Part shown: positions 34,701 to 43,083 of the stretch, piece by piece
Layout: every line of letters begins with the position of its first letter
How positions within the stretch are numbered: position 1 is the first letter of the stretch
Source: DASVTR01 sp033855775
GTDB lineage: Bacteria > Acidobacteriota > Blastocatellia > Pyrinomonadales > Pyrinomonadaceae
Length of the DNA stretch: 64,000 nt
Assembly (NCBI GenBank): GCA_033855775.1
Contig: JAWVFT010000090.1
Location: 55,050-119,049, forward strand
Direction: 5' to 3'
Notes under the pieces: generated by a model
The model's database searches: none
What the model saw: only the letters and a program-made list of their open reading frames with translations
What the model was told of the DNA's origin: nothing
Translations under genes and position numbers: made by a program

Positions 34701-35171
34701 CGTTCGCTGGACCTCAAGGGAGCGTATTGCGCCGTCGGCAAGATTCGCTATTCCTGCGTTGACGGCGGCAGCCGCGAAGCGGACGGCGATTTGATTCTGC
34801 TCAAGCCCGCGTTGCGCGGAGACGAGCCGCGCGACGTGCTCAATTATGCCAGCGAGCACGATGCGTTCCCGCAAGAGTTCATCGGCGACCAATGGTTCAG
34901 CGAATCGCAGTTCGAGAGTTATCGCGCCCTCGGCTCGCACATCGTTGACGAAGCCTGTCGCGCCGGAGATGAGGTGCAGGACAACAATACTTTCGCGGAC
35001 TTGCAAGCCTTCGGGGAAAATCTGGTGGAGAATCTGGAAAAGATTTCTCTGACTGACTTCGAGCAAAAGCTGCTCGAAAATCTGGGCGGGATTCCGAAGG
35101 GCATCGGCGAAGTTCTGGACTATCTGAAAACCCCGAAGCCGACGAACGGCACAAAGCAACCGACATCATGA
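31776..35171 (+). CDS. Patatin-like phospholipase with a polytopic membrane insertion (1131 aa)
   Basis: ATG 31776 with GAGAGG 7 nt upstream. Residues 1-170 are soluble. The patatin oxyanion motif SGGGIRSATFNLGI begins at residue 175, and the nucleophile is Ser208 in SSVSGGGYTGGW. About ten to twelve hydrophobic helices follow (about residues 275-705). Only after these does the catalytic Asp appear, Asp915 in YLSDGGHFENLG. In ordinary patatins Ser and Asp are under about 250 residues apart, so a membrane domain is inserted in the hydrolase. Expected chemistry: acyl-ester hydrolysis of membrane lipids by a Ser-Asp dyad. The gene overlaps the next patatin gene by 4 nt (ATGA). Physiological role unknown. 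Confidence 0.8.
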   Translation: MSSEPLSLWQVLKEEYESFHGPLPAVYLRLNSPADVARELNDAGNSLSTYLVGHLSKQTQTALAAHKASAPLSQSLQSDLLDALNARLRDAELYLHYPTAARPDKPDVQTILTRANVQKTVAQLAAQPLQGDELMSVNRLLLEAVYPGLKATVPADVKEMYALIRAENHSALCFSGGGIRSATFNLGITQGLARHGLLQNFDYLSSVSGGGYTGGWLSAWIHRQGLEAVVAQLRNPPASPVDPEPKPLVHLRAFSNYLSPRLGLLSADTWTMVATLLRNIILNWMVLVPILIGLLILPRMWLSFLYGTSFNFLALPFKAAFGFPLSLTIGFIANCVALSYIGLNLPSTGRSEFVYDEFQRLNIDSQPVSKLEWMRRAVIGTDGQGRFLRLGLLPLLISSIAFVTYWARNEDRLALSGGKLAGFAAALVVVPLIICFGYRIYTRKGRLSVALIMAVGAAVIIFAAQFISGTLAWLGATKIELFKFPRENIILYSCLALPLLLGLLMLAGTLISGLTSRFTEDDDHEWWSRIGAWMYIASLAWSLYSALVLFGPYLFVWLADWRTSSQYWVARVSTAVGIISGAISLFGGFSAKTPANEQESKKAGAGGIALQAVTSLLGPVFLAFILALLSFVAGWLLALSRFLPGAVKSLLRVATAGPPPRFVPWLPSQAINHLAILLHSPLRLLAVLFVLLVALGLLMGRAISTNKFSLHYFWRNRIIRAYLGASHEPRKPNPFTGFDTEDNIYMHELRPHQPGSRVEGKPQPQEKKLLHVINIALNLTASQRLAWQERQAESFTVSPLHAGNYLLGYRKAMDYGRRPRNGKWGISLGTSVAISGAFASPNMGYMMTSPVVRFLMTLFNVRFGWWLGNPGKAGDAGVPFGRTFDRDSPRLSVTPIFQEALGLTDDQAGYVYLSDGGHFENLGLYEMVLRRCRLIVIGDGSSDEKYTFQALGLAIRQIRIDLGVPIEFKSFHIKGRSLDLKGAYCAVGKIRYSCVDGGSREADGDLILLKPALRGDEPRDVLNYASEHDAFPQEFIGDQWFSESQFESYRALGSHIVDEACRAGDEVQDNNTFADLQAFGENLVENLEKISLTDFEQKLLENLGGIPKGIGEVLDYLKTPKPTNGTKQPTS

Positions 35172-38100
35172 CAGACCTTTCGGCTCAAAAAAAATCGCCC
35201 GTTGATTTCACGCAGGAGATTCGCTTCGCGGTGGTGATGTATGGCGGCTCATCTCTGGCTATCTACATGAACGGCGTCGCGCAGGAGTTGCTGCGGCTGG
35301 TGCGCGCGACCGCTCCGAAGAGAGACATGAGCGGCCCTTTGCTCGCGGATGACGACGAGAAGTTGGGCGGCTCAGGCCGCGTCTACCGCGAGTTGGGACA
35401 GCGTTTGAGCAGGGGCGATAATTCGCTGAACATGCCAAAGGCCAAAACGCTGCGGACGCGCTTCGTCATAGACATTCTCTCAGGGACTTCCGCCGGAGGC
35501 ATCAACGCGGTCTTCCTCGCCAAAGCTCTCGCCAACGATCAGGACATGCAGCAGCTCAAAGATTTGTGGGTTGAGACGGCGGACATAGACGTGCTTATCA
35601 ACGATAAGCAGTCGGACAAGGATATCGGGTTGGGCAGGCAGGAGCCGCCGCAGTCTTTGCTCAACAGCCGCCGCATGTACTACATGCTGCTCGACGCGCT
35701 CGACAAGATGGAGACTAACGGCAAGGCTCAAGCAGGCGGCAACGGTCAGGCATCTTCGCCTTACGTTGACGAGCTTGATTTGTATGTGACGGCGACGGAC
35801 GTGCGCGGGCGCAAGCTGAGCCTCCGGCTGGCCGATGGCGTCGCGCACGAGCGGCGGCATCTCAACACGTTTCACTTTATCTACCGCAACCAGCAGCAGG
35901 ACGGCAAGAGTCAAATCATCCAGAACGAGGATAACTATTTCACGGCGCGTTACAATCCGTTCCTCGCCTTCGCCGCGCGCTGCACCTCCGCGCATCCGGT
36001 CCCGTTCGAGCCGATGAAGCTTTCGGACATTGATGAAGTTCTGAAAAAGCGGAACTCGAAGCTGCGCTCGGACGAAAAGGATTGGCAGCCAATCTACGAG
36101 GCATATCTACAGCGCGACGAAACTCAGGAGAAGGGCAAGCCCGCGCAGGTTGACCCCGAAAAGTTGCGCGAGATGCTGGTCAAAGACTTTAAGGAGCGCG
36201 TCTTCACGGACGGCGGCGTGCTCGACAACAGCCCGTTCAGCTTTGCGATTGACAGCTTGCAGTTTCGCCGCTCAAGCCTGCCGGTTGACCGCAAGCTGCT
36301 CTACATCGAACCCGTGCCGGAGCACCCGGAAGAAGAGGTTGACCCGACCGACAAGCCGAACGCCGTGCAAAACGGCTGGCTCTCGCTCTCGGCCCTGCCG
36401 CGCTATCAATTCATCCGCGACGACTTGCAGCGCTTGCTCAATCGCAATCGTCTGCTGGAGCGCGTCAATCGCATTCTTCAAGGCGTCGAGCGCGACGAGG
36501 TTGAGCGGTTCAAGTATGAGCGGCGGAAGAAGAAGCGGCAGGCTGAAGCGGAACGGCTCGGATTGACGATTGAGGAGGAAGAGAAAGTTCAACCTCCGCT
36601 CTCGTCCTACCAGTTCGCCCAGAAGAAGATGAAGGAGATGATCGTCCTGATGGGTTCTTCATGGGGCGGCTATCAACGCCTGCGCGTCTCCGAGACGACG
36701 GATGATTTGACGCGCATCATCACGCGCGCCGCTGGCCTCGATGAAGAGTCGGACGAGTTTATGGCGATTCGCTATCTGGCCCGCGTGTGGCGTTCGCAGA
36801 ATTACGACGCCAACAAAGAAGGGCGCAGGGGCGAGATAGACAAGAAGGGTTGGTCGCCCGACACCGCCGACCCCGCCAGAGACAAGGAATCCGAAAACCA
36901 GTTTCTCTTTCGCTTCGATTTGAACTGGCGCCTGCGCCGCTTGAAGTTCGTGACGACGAAGGTTGACGAAATCGCCTGCTTTGACAAGCGCGCCGAAGAG
37001 ATACTGGAAATAATTCAGGAACTGGACAGCGGCGATGAAGCGGGCGAAGCGGCCGGAGGCTTGCAGCTTATCAAGAAGTTGCGCATCGGCGAGATGTCTT
37101 CGTTCATCAAAGAGCCGAAGGTTCAAAAAGAGTTTCGCAAGCAGTTGCGCTTGATTAAAACGCAGTTGAGCGACAGCGTGAGAGAGTTGGATGCTGTCCG
37201 GCGCAACCTGCTCTCGCGCGGCGAGAACAATCCGTTGAAGGAGGCCATCACAGACCTCGGAGTCAGCATGCAGCGACTCCACGAGATTATCAACCAGCCG
37301 ACCGATAAGGACAGCGAAGCCCGCGCCATAGAGTTTCTGGGCGTCACGGAGCAGGGACAGCAAGAGAACAAAACGGCGGCCTTCCATAATTTCGTCGTCA
37401 AGCTCGAAGAAGAATTGCACAACAAGATGGACGAAATATCCGGGCGCATCCGTGGCAAGAAAGCGTCTCCGAAGAGCAAGGTCGTCAAGGGAATCCTGGA
37501 CGCTCCCGTGCTCGACACCAGCCTTTCCGACGAAGACTTTCTGGCTCCCTCCGTCAAGTTTCTGGCGCGGCGCGTTCTGCGCTACTACTACGAAAACTTC
37601 GACCGCTACGACATGATTTCCTATCCGATTCTGTTTGCCACGAACGTCGGCGACGAGGTTGACGAAGTTGAGGTCTTTCGCATCAGCCCGGAAGACGCAG
37701 ATTGTCTGGTGACGGACGAAGGCAAGCGGCGGCGCAAACTGGCCGGGACATCTCTGGGCAACTTCGGAGCCTTCTTCGACCGCGAGGCCCGCGTCAACGA
37801 CATTCTCTGGGGACGGCTCGACTGCGCCGAGCGCATCATCACAGCCCTCTTCTCATCCATCCCGGCTTCAGACCAGATTGAGCATCAGGAGTTAAAAAAG
37901 AATCTCATCAGGCAGGCGCAGCGCGCCATCGTCGCGGAAGAATATGCGGCGGCGGAGAAGACGGAGTTGCGCGGCATTCTGGCCGCCACGCTGGCCGAGA
38001 CGAAGACGGAGGCCGACAACGAGGCTTTCGAGTCGAACCTGCGCGCTCGCCTCGGCGGCCCCGGCGGCCAACGCTCCAACATGCAAGTCCTGCTCGACAG

Positions 38101-38947
38101 TTGTCTCAAAGGCAAAGACCCTTTAGACCACTTCGTTGAGACATACGACTACGACCACAAGCTCTCTTCGAAGGTCCTGGTCGGCAGCGCTGCGCGCGCC
38201 AGCCGCGTGTTTGGAAAGATGCTCGAAGGGATAGCCGAGACGCAGCAACTCAACAAGAACTACGTGCTCTGGGTGACGCGCCTGACGCAGCTTTTCTGGG
38301 GACTGGTGGAAGTCGCCGTGCCGGGCAGCGTTCCGAATCTGATATTTCGCCATTGGCTCAAACTGCTTTACCTCTTCGAGTTTCTGCTGGTCTTCGGCGG
38401 CACGCTGCTGCTCAATAAAGGCATACAGCAATTCGGCCTGCTCGCCTTCGGCATCACGGTGGCGATTCACGCCGCGATGCTGCTGCTCGGCGACTACATG
38501 CTCGGCCCGAAGGAGAAGCCGGAGAAGGCTTCGTTGAAGAAACCCGCCGGCGATGAGGCGGCGACCGATTCCGTGTTGGAGAAGAAGAGGTCGCCGCGCT
38601 GGTGGCGCATCATCAAGGGGCTAACGCTGACGACGCTGGTGTTGCTGATTGTGTTCGGCATCGTGCTCAGTTTCACGATTCTTTGGGCAGACCAGCAAGC
38701 GCCTAATTCGACGGCGAACGTCATGTGGGCCAAGCTCAACCAGTTCAGAGGGTGGATTGCAGAGGATCAACCGAACGGCTGGAACAGAAAGACGCTCGTG
38801 CGCTTCTCCCTCGTCATCATTGTCGGGCTGGTCTTCCTCTGGTCTATTCGCAGAGACTTGCTCGACATCATTCTACGGCGCAAGACGGCGCAGCCTGAGA
38901 CGGCCAAACGCAGGCGCAGGAAGACGAAGACCGCTGCTCAAACATAA
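35168..38947 (+). CDS. Patatin-related protein with C-terminal membrane domain (1259 aa)
   Basis: Starts at ATG 35168 inside the last codons of the preceding gene (ATGA overlap). Patatin features: FAVVMYGGSSLAIYMNGVAQ (oxyanion region, residues 20-40), nucleophile Ser108 in SGTSAGGINAVFL, and Asp348 in VFTDGGVLDNSPFSFAID. The sequence resembles the large patatin-related protein class with a long accessory region. Residues about 400-1050 are charged, helical and partly coiled-coil. About five membrane helices lie at the C-terminus (about residues 1060-1240), followed by a very basic tail (KRRRRKTKTAAQT). It probably forms a membrane complex with the coupled upstream patatin. Confidence 0.82.
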   Translation: MTDLSAQKKSPVDFTQEIRFAVVMYGGSSLAIYMNGVAQELLRLVRATAPKRDMSGPLLADDDEKLGGSGRVYRELGQRLSRGDNSLNMPKAKTLRTRFVIDILSGTSAGGINAVFLAKALANDQDMQQLKDLWVETADIDVLINDKQSDKDIGLGRQEPPQSLLNSRRMYYMLLDALDKMETNGKAQAGGNGQASSPYVDELDLYVTATDVRGRKLSLRLADGVAHERRHLNTFHFIYRNQQQDGKSQIIQNEDNYFTARYNPFLAFAARCTSAHPVPFEPMKLSDIDEVLKKRNSKLRSDEKDWQPIYEAYLQRDETQEKGKPAQVDPEKLREMLVKDFKERVFTDGGVLDNSPFSFAIDSLQFRRSSLPVDRKLLYIEPVPEHPEEEVDPTDKPNAVQNGWLSLSALPRYQFIRDDLQRLLNRNRLLERVNRILQGVERDEVERFKYERRKKKRQAEAERLGLTIEEEEKVQPPLSSYQFAQKKMKEMIVLMGSSWGGYQRLRVSETTDDLTRIITRAAGLDEESDEFMAIRYLARVWRSQNYDANKEGRRGEIDKKGWSPDTADPARDKESENQFLFRFDLNWRLRRLKFVTTKVDEIACFDKRAEEILEIIQELDSGDEAGEAAGGLQLIKKLRIGEMSSFIKEPKVQKEFRKQLRLIKTQLSDSVRELDAVRRNLLSRGENNPLKEAITDLGVSMQRLHEIINQPTDKDSEARAIEFLGVTEQGQQENKTAAFHNFVVKLEEELHNKMDEISGRIRGKKASPKSKVVKGILDAPVLDTSLSDEDFLAPSVKFLARRVLRYYYENFDRYDMISYPILFATNVGDEVDEVEVFRISPEDADCLVTDEGKRRRKLAGTSLGNFGAFFDREARVNDILWGRLDCAERIITALFSSIPASDQIEHQELKKNLIRQAQRAIVAEEYAAAEKTELRGILAATLAETKTEADNEAFESNLRARLGGPGGQRSNMQVLLDSCLKGKDPLDHFVETYDYDHKLSSKVLVGSAARASRVFGKMLEGIAETQQLNKNYVLWVTRLTQLFWGLVEVAVPGSVPNLIFRHWLKLLYLFEFLLVFGGTLLLNKGIQQFGLLAFGITVAIHAAMLLLGDYMLGPKEKPEKASLKKPAGDEAATDSVLEKKRSPRWWRIIKGLTLTTLVLLIVFGIVLSFTILWADQQAPNSTANVMWAKLNQFRGWIAEDQPNGWNRKTLVRFSLVIIVGLVFLWSIRRDLLDIILRRKTAQPETAKRRRRKTKTAAQT

Positions 38948-38949
38948 AC

Positions 38950-39004
38950 TGCTTGCGCGACATAAAACGGCTTGCGCGACATCAACGGCTTGCGCGGCGT
39001 GCAT
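38950..39004. repeat. Three tandem copies of an 18-19-nt unit
   Basis: GCTTGCGCG recurs at 38951, 38970 and 38988 within units of the form CGGCTTGCGCGACATCAA, directly after the stop of the second patatin gene. Confidence 0.6.
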
Positions 39005-39154
39005 GGTTCGCCGCTTCGTCTGCTTCAAAGTAGCCGTAGGTTTTCTTGGAAAACTTTTGACGACGAAGCCTTCGAGCGTTGTGTAGAGTTGTCATTCCGG
39101 CGGGCAACATGCGAGGATGTCTGAAACCAAAGTTTTGCAGAGTTCGGACTTCCT

Positions 39155-40150
39155 ATGAGCGTTGAGCGGCTGGATTTATTGATTATCGGCGCAGGCCCGG
39201 CGGGTCTGTCGGCGGCTGAGGCGGCGGCGCGCGAGAAGTTAAACTATCTGGTCATCGAGAAGGGCTTGATTGCCAACACCGTCTTTCGTTATCCGGTCGG
39301 GCGCACGGTCTTCTCCACTCCCAACGAACTTGAGATGCGCGAGGGCGCGCTCCAACCCTGTCGTGAAAAGCCCACGCGCGAAGAGTTGCTCTCACACTAC
39401 GTCCGCTTCGCCCTAGACCAATCTCTGCGCATCAACACGGAAGAGGAAGCCACATCAATCGAGCGGCTTGAGCCGGAAGGCTTTCTCATCAAGACGAATC
39501 GCGGCGAGCACAGAGCCGCGCGCGTCCTCTTCGCTATCGGGGCAATGGCGCACCCGCGACGGCTCGACGTGCCGGGCGAAGAGTTGCCGAAAGTCCATCA
39601 TCGTTTCGTCGAGCCGTATCCATACGTGCGGAAGGAAGCGCTCGTCATCGGCGGCGGCAACAGCGCTGCGGAGGCTGCTCTCTTCCTCGCCGAAGAGGGC
39701 GCGCTAACGACGCTCGCCATCTGGCGCGCAGACTGGGAGAACCGCGACCCCAAGAAGAATGCCATCAAGCCATGGGTGCGCGCCCCGCTCGAACGCCAGC
39801 TTGAGCAAGGCCACCTGCGCCTCGTCTTCTTCAAAGAAGTCGTGGAGATAACCGAGCATGAAGTGACCTTCAAGCTTGAAGACGGCCACACGCTCGCGCG
39901 CCCCAACGCCGTCGTCTTCATCCTCATCGGCAGCGACGCAGACCTAACCTTACTGCGTCAGGCCGGAGTCGAAATCAAGCCTGCGGGCCTCACGGAAATC
40001 CCCACCTACGATCCCGAAACCTTCGAGACTAACGTCCACGGCCTCTACGTCGCAGGCCACTTCACGCACGCGCGCCACATCAAGGAAGCCATCGCCGTCC
40101 CCCGCCGCATCCTCCCCCACATCGCCCAATCCCTGCGCGCCGCCGTCTAA
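39155..40150 (+). CDS. ypdA: YpdA-like bacillithiol disulfide reductase
   Basis: 331-aa FAD/NAD(P)H flavoprotein. N-terminal FAD fold LLIIGAGPAGLSAAEAA, NAD(P)H fold ALVIGGGNSAAEAALFLAEEG, and C-terminal LYVAGHFTHARHIKEAIA. No CxxC redox pair is present, as in YpdA (Bdr), the reductase of bacillithiol disulfide, rather than thioredoxin reductase. The YPVGRTVFSTPNELE stretch is typical of the YpdA family. Together with bshC in this window it argues for a working bacillithiol system. Transcribed in the same direction as the patatin pair but 200 nt downstream, probably independent. Confidence 0.88.
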   Translation: MSVERLDLLIIGAGPAGLSAAEAAAREKLNYLVIEKGLIANTVFRYPVGRTVFSTPNELEMREGALQPCREKPTREELLSHYVRFALDQSLRINTEEEATSIERLEPEGFLIKTNRGEHRAARVLFAIGAMAHPRRLDVPGEELPKVHHRFVEPYPYVRKEALVIGGGNSAAEAALFLAEEGALTTLAIWRADWENRDPKKNAIKPWVRAPLERQLEQGHLRLVFFKEVVEITEHEVTFKLEDGHTLARPNAVVFILIGSDADLTLLRQAGVEIKPAGLTEIPTYDPETFETNVHGLYVAGHFTHARHIKEAIAVPRRILPHIAQSLRAAV

Positions 40151-40257
40151 CTCCCACACATCAAGACACGCCACACACGCGCACGCTCTTCAAACCAACG
40201 CCGCGCGGCCAGACGATGAAAGCCAAGGCTATCGAGCGGTCGCGCTTGAAGGAGTTG

Positions 40258-40800
40258 TTATGCCGCCGGCGCGCTCCTTTGGCGGTCATGCGTGTTTCGC
40301 TTAAGACCTAGGACGACGATGACACAAGTGATCCAGAGGATACAGGCGGCGCCGATGCTGACGATAAGCAGTCGCAGGTCAGGACGCCGAATCAGGAATC
40401 CACAGATGCCAAGCACGACCAGCAATGCGCACGTGCCGTAGTACAGGCGTGCGGGCAGCCACTTCGCCAGCGGCACGAAATGCAGACCGACGATGATTGC
40501 GATGACGGGCGCCGCGTAGTCGCTCCGTCCAGCGTAGGCCAGCACGTTCACGGCCACAAGGATTGCGACGCCTTCGCCGCCGCTGGCGATTCCGACCACC
40601 CTGCCCCGCCGCGCGTCCTCCTCCGGCGATACCTGCTCTAAGCGGTCGCGGCCCCGCAGCGCGGCAATGACAATCAGGCCCGTGACGACGAGCGGGATGC
40701 CGTAGGTCAGCGGCGGCGAGCCATAGCCCGACGCGCGGACGCCCACCAGCCACCAGATGGCAGCGAAGACACTCATGATAATTGCTCCAGCGCTACTCAT
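40258..40800 (-). CDS. Membrane protein of unknown function (180 aa)
   Basis: Start at ATG 40800 with AGGAGAAG 7 nt upstream; an in-frame extension to 40872 is not needed. Five to six hydrophobic helices fill most of the chain (SVFAAIWWLVGV, YGIPLVVTGLIVIAAL, GVAILVAVNVLAYAG, VIAIIVGLHFVPLAKW, CALLVVLGICGFLI, CILWITCVIVVLGL). A charged loop (GRDRLEQVSPEEDARRGRV) follows the second helix. No family is recognised. Same strand as the next exported protein, gap about 90 nt. Confidence 0.7.
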   Translation of the reverse strand: MSSAGAIIMSVFAAIWWLVGVRASGYGSPPLTYGIPLVVTGLIVIAALRGRDRLEQVSPEEDARRGRVVGIASGGEGVAILVAVNVLAYAGRSDYAAPVIAIIVGLHFVPLAKWLPARLYYGTCALLVVLGICGFLIRRPDLRLLIVSIGAACILWITCVIVVLGLKRNTHDRQRSAPAA

Positions 40801-40892
40801 CAGTCTTCTCCTAAAGCGTCGCGTCCATAGTTCTAAAGCCCACACGCCTGCGACACCGACATGAGCCAGCATCGGCGGCGCGGGCGATTAGG

Positions 40893-41351
40893 TCAGGGCT
40901 GCTTGTTGTGGGAGGTGTAAATCTTGTTGACGATTTTCCAGTGGCCGTCGAGCTTCAGGAGCGAGAGATAGTCTATGTAGACGGAGGTTGGGTAGTCTTC
41001 AAAGACCTTGACGGAGGCGGCGTCGCCTGTGATGTCGAGGGCTGTGATGCGCAGGCTCCCTTGCTCTTCTTTGCCTGCGCTGGCGGCGAAGCCCGCGAGC
41101 CATTGCGTTTGCGTCAACTGCCCAAGCTGGCCGTCGCGTTTGACGAAGAAGAGCTTGGCCTCCGGCCAGAAGGCTTGCTTGAGGCTCTCGACATCGTTGT
41201 GCTTGAGGCCGCGCAGGTACGTCTCAACGACGGCGCGCACGGCTGCCTCTTCCGTCTTCGCTGCCTCGTCCTGTTTCGCCGCAGGCTTTTGCGCGAAGGC
41301 CGCAGCCGCCGTCAGGAGCATGACGGCTGCAAGATAAGCAACTCTCTTCAT
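40893..41351 (-). CDS. Exported NTF2-like / putative lumazine-binding family protein
   Basis: 152 aa with a Sec signal peptide (MKRVAYLAAVMLLTAAAAFA, cleavage after AFA-Q). The mature cone-like alpha+beta fold is suggested by AVRAVVETYLRGLKHNDVES and the closing strand LLKLDGHWKIVNKIYTSH, which match the Lumazine_bd_2/SnoaL-like pattern. A Shine-Dalgarno AGGAG lies just before ATG 41351. Function unknown; such proteins are abundant in Acidobacteriota and Bacteroidota. Confidence 0.8.
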   Translation of the reverse strand: MKRVAYLAAVMLLTAAAAFAQKPAAKQDEAAKTEEAAVRAVVETYLRGLKHNDVESLKQAFWPEAKLFFVKRDGQLGQLTQTQWLAGFAASAGKEEQGSLRITALDITGDAASVKVFEDYPTSVYIDYLSLLKLDGHWKIVNKIYTSHNKQP

Positions 41352-41405
41352 CTTCTCTCTCCTCGCTTTCAGAGTTCCAACTCCTGCTTTCAGAGTTTGA
41401 AGCGA

Positions 41406-41954
41406 CTAGACATTGGCGGCGGTCGAAGCGTTCAAGTATCGCTCGCGCAGGATACGCATGTGGTGCGCTTCGTGACCGGCCATGATGTAGGCGAGGGCGC
41501 GAACGCTGACGAGGCTATCGCTGGCGACGCCGCTGCGCTGCCAGGCTTCCTCGCTCAGATGACCGAAGAGCGAGAGCGTGGCTTTGCGGACATGCTCAAA
41601 CTCTTCCGCGAGGTCGCTTAAACGCAGCGCATTGAAATTGCCGCCGACGACGAAATCGTCCTGCTCGAAACCGTTGAGCGGCGTCTGGTCGCCGCGCGCA
41701 AAACGCAGGGCGCGATAGGCGAAGACGCGCTCCCCGTCAATCACATGCCCGACCAACTCCTTGATGCTCCACTTGCCGGGAGCATAGCCCGTGTTCGCTT
41801 GCTCGTCATCAATGCCGCCGAGCGTGGCGAGCGTGCTCTCAAGCTGAGAGCGCAGAACCGCCAGCACGTCTTCGTCAGGGACGAGCGAAATGTACTTGTC
41901 GTAATAAGGATTGTATTCGCCCGTCGCGGGCCTCCGGTGGTTCACGTTCAACAT
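41406..41954 (-). CDS. DinB family protein
   Basis: 182-aa four-helix-bundle protein of the DinB/YfiT-type metalloenzyme superfamily. Metal-ligand His residues can be recognised in ELVGHVIDGERVFAYR (first His) and AYIMAGHEAHHMRILRERY (second pair). Start ATG 41954 with AAGGAGAG upstream; the frame runs open to 42113, but the ATG choice fits the typical family N-terminus. Family members include bacillithiol-S-transferases and mycothiol-dependent isomerases. This makes a thiol-transferase role attractive in a bacillithiol producer, but unproven. Confidence 0.85.
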   Translation of the reverse strand: MLNVNHRRPATGEYNPYYDKYISLVPDEDVLAVLRSQLESTLATLGGIDDEQANTGYAPGKWSIKELVGHVIDGERVFAYRALRFARGDQTPLNGFEQDDFVVGGNFNALRLSDLAEEFEHVRKATLSLFGHLSEEAWQRSGVASDSLVSVRALAYIMAGHEAHHMRILRERYLNASTAANV

Positions 41955-42109
41955 GTCAGCTTTCTCTCCTTTTAAGAAGGCCGCCGCCATTCTTTGAACC
42001 CGCGGCAGCCCGTCAAACTCTTCTTTTAACTCAATACGGATGACGCGCCGCGATGTTCCACGCTCATCAGCGGGCGGCGCGCTCGCATCGTTCAAGGCAA
42101 ACCTGTCGT

Positions 42110-42958
42110 TCAAGGCAAAGCGCTCTTTTTGATGATGCCGCCGTCAACATCCGCCAATGGATGCACGACGATGAAGGCCGCGCCGTCTATCTCTTTGACC
42201 AAGCCCTTGATGCGCCCAAGCTCAAGGCGCGTCACGACGCAAAAGAGTATGTCCTGCTCGGCATCCGACAGCCCGCCGCGCCCTTTGTAAACCGTCACGC
42301 CGCGATTGAGCGTCATGATAATCGCTTGGCGTATCTCTTCGCTGCGCTCGGAGATGATGACGACGGAGGTGTATTCCTCTATGCCGTGGATGAGGAAGTC
42401 AATCATCTTCGAGGCCGCGAAGTAAGTCAGGATGGAATAGAGCGCCACTTCGATGCCGAGGAAGAAGGCCGCCGCCGCGAAGATGAACACGTTCAGGATG
42501 AGGATGACATCGCCGACCTTCAACAGATGACTGCTCTTGCTAACCAGCAGAGCCGCTATCTCCGTGCCGTCCAGGACGGCCCCGCCGCGTATCGCCAGCC
42601 CGATGCCGGAGCCTATGAAGAAGCCGCCGAACACAGCCGTCAACAGTTTGTCGGGCGTCACGTCCGGGTACTTGATGAACGTCAGGCACAGCGCGAGGCC
42701 CACAATCGCCAGCGCGCTCTTAATCGCAAACTCTTTGCCAATCTGCCTGTAGCCGACCGCGATAAAAGGAAGATTGATGATCACCAGCAGAATTGACAGG
42801 TGAACGCCGAGCACGTTCGAGAGCAACATCGAAACGCCCGTCACGCCGCCGTCTATAAAGTGGCTCGACAACAGAAAGCCCTTGAGGCCAAAGCCCGCAG
42901 AGAATATGCCGAGGATGATAAGGCCAACCTTGATGGCCTCTCGCATGAAACCTTTCAT
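42110..42958 (-). CDS. YitT family membrane protein (DUF2179)
   Basis: 282 aa. Five to six membrane helices (IKVGLIILGIFSAGFGLKGF, GVSMLLSNVLGVHLSILLVI and others) precede a C-terminal cytosolic DUF2179 domain (about residues 210-280, TSVVIISERSEEIRQAIIM ... GVTVYKGRGGLSDAEQDIL). The family's function is unestablished; transport or signalling roles have been proposed. ATG 42958 or the ATG at 42946 could start the protein. Same strand as dinB with a gap of about 155 nt. Confidence 0.9.
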   Translation of the reverse strand: MKGFMREAIKVGLIILGIFSAGFGLKGFLLSSHFIDGGVTGVSMLLSNVLGVHLSILLVIINLPFIAVGYRQIGKEFAIKSALAIVGLALCLTFIKYPDVTPDKLLTAVFGGFFIGSGIGLAIRGGAVLDGTEIAALLVSKSSHLLKVGDVILILNVFIFAAAAFFLGIEVALYSILTYFAASKMIDFLIHGIEEYTSVVIISERSEEIRQAIIMTLNRGVTVYKGRGGLSDAEQDILFCVVTRLELGRIKGLVKEIDGAAFIVVHPLADVDGGIIKKSALP

Positions 42959-43083
42959 TCATCAAGCATAGTTCGTCCCTCGTCAAACTATCAAACGCGC
43001 GCACGCGCCGTGCGCATAGCCCGCTCTCAAGCGAAGAGCGGCGCGCAGAGTCTCATCATCAAGGCCACGCGCGCCTTCATCCT

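Noticed and set aside
38950..39004. Attachment site or CRISPR-like array after the patatin genes
   Set aside because: Only three short degenerate copies with no spacers, integrase or tRNA gene nearby; recorded simply as a tandem repeat.
40216..40308. 30-codon plus-strand ORF antisense to the end of a membrane protein gene
   Set aside because: Too short, Arg/Lys-rich, and overlapping a better-supported gene.
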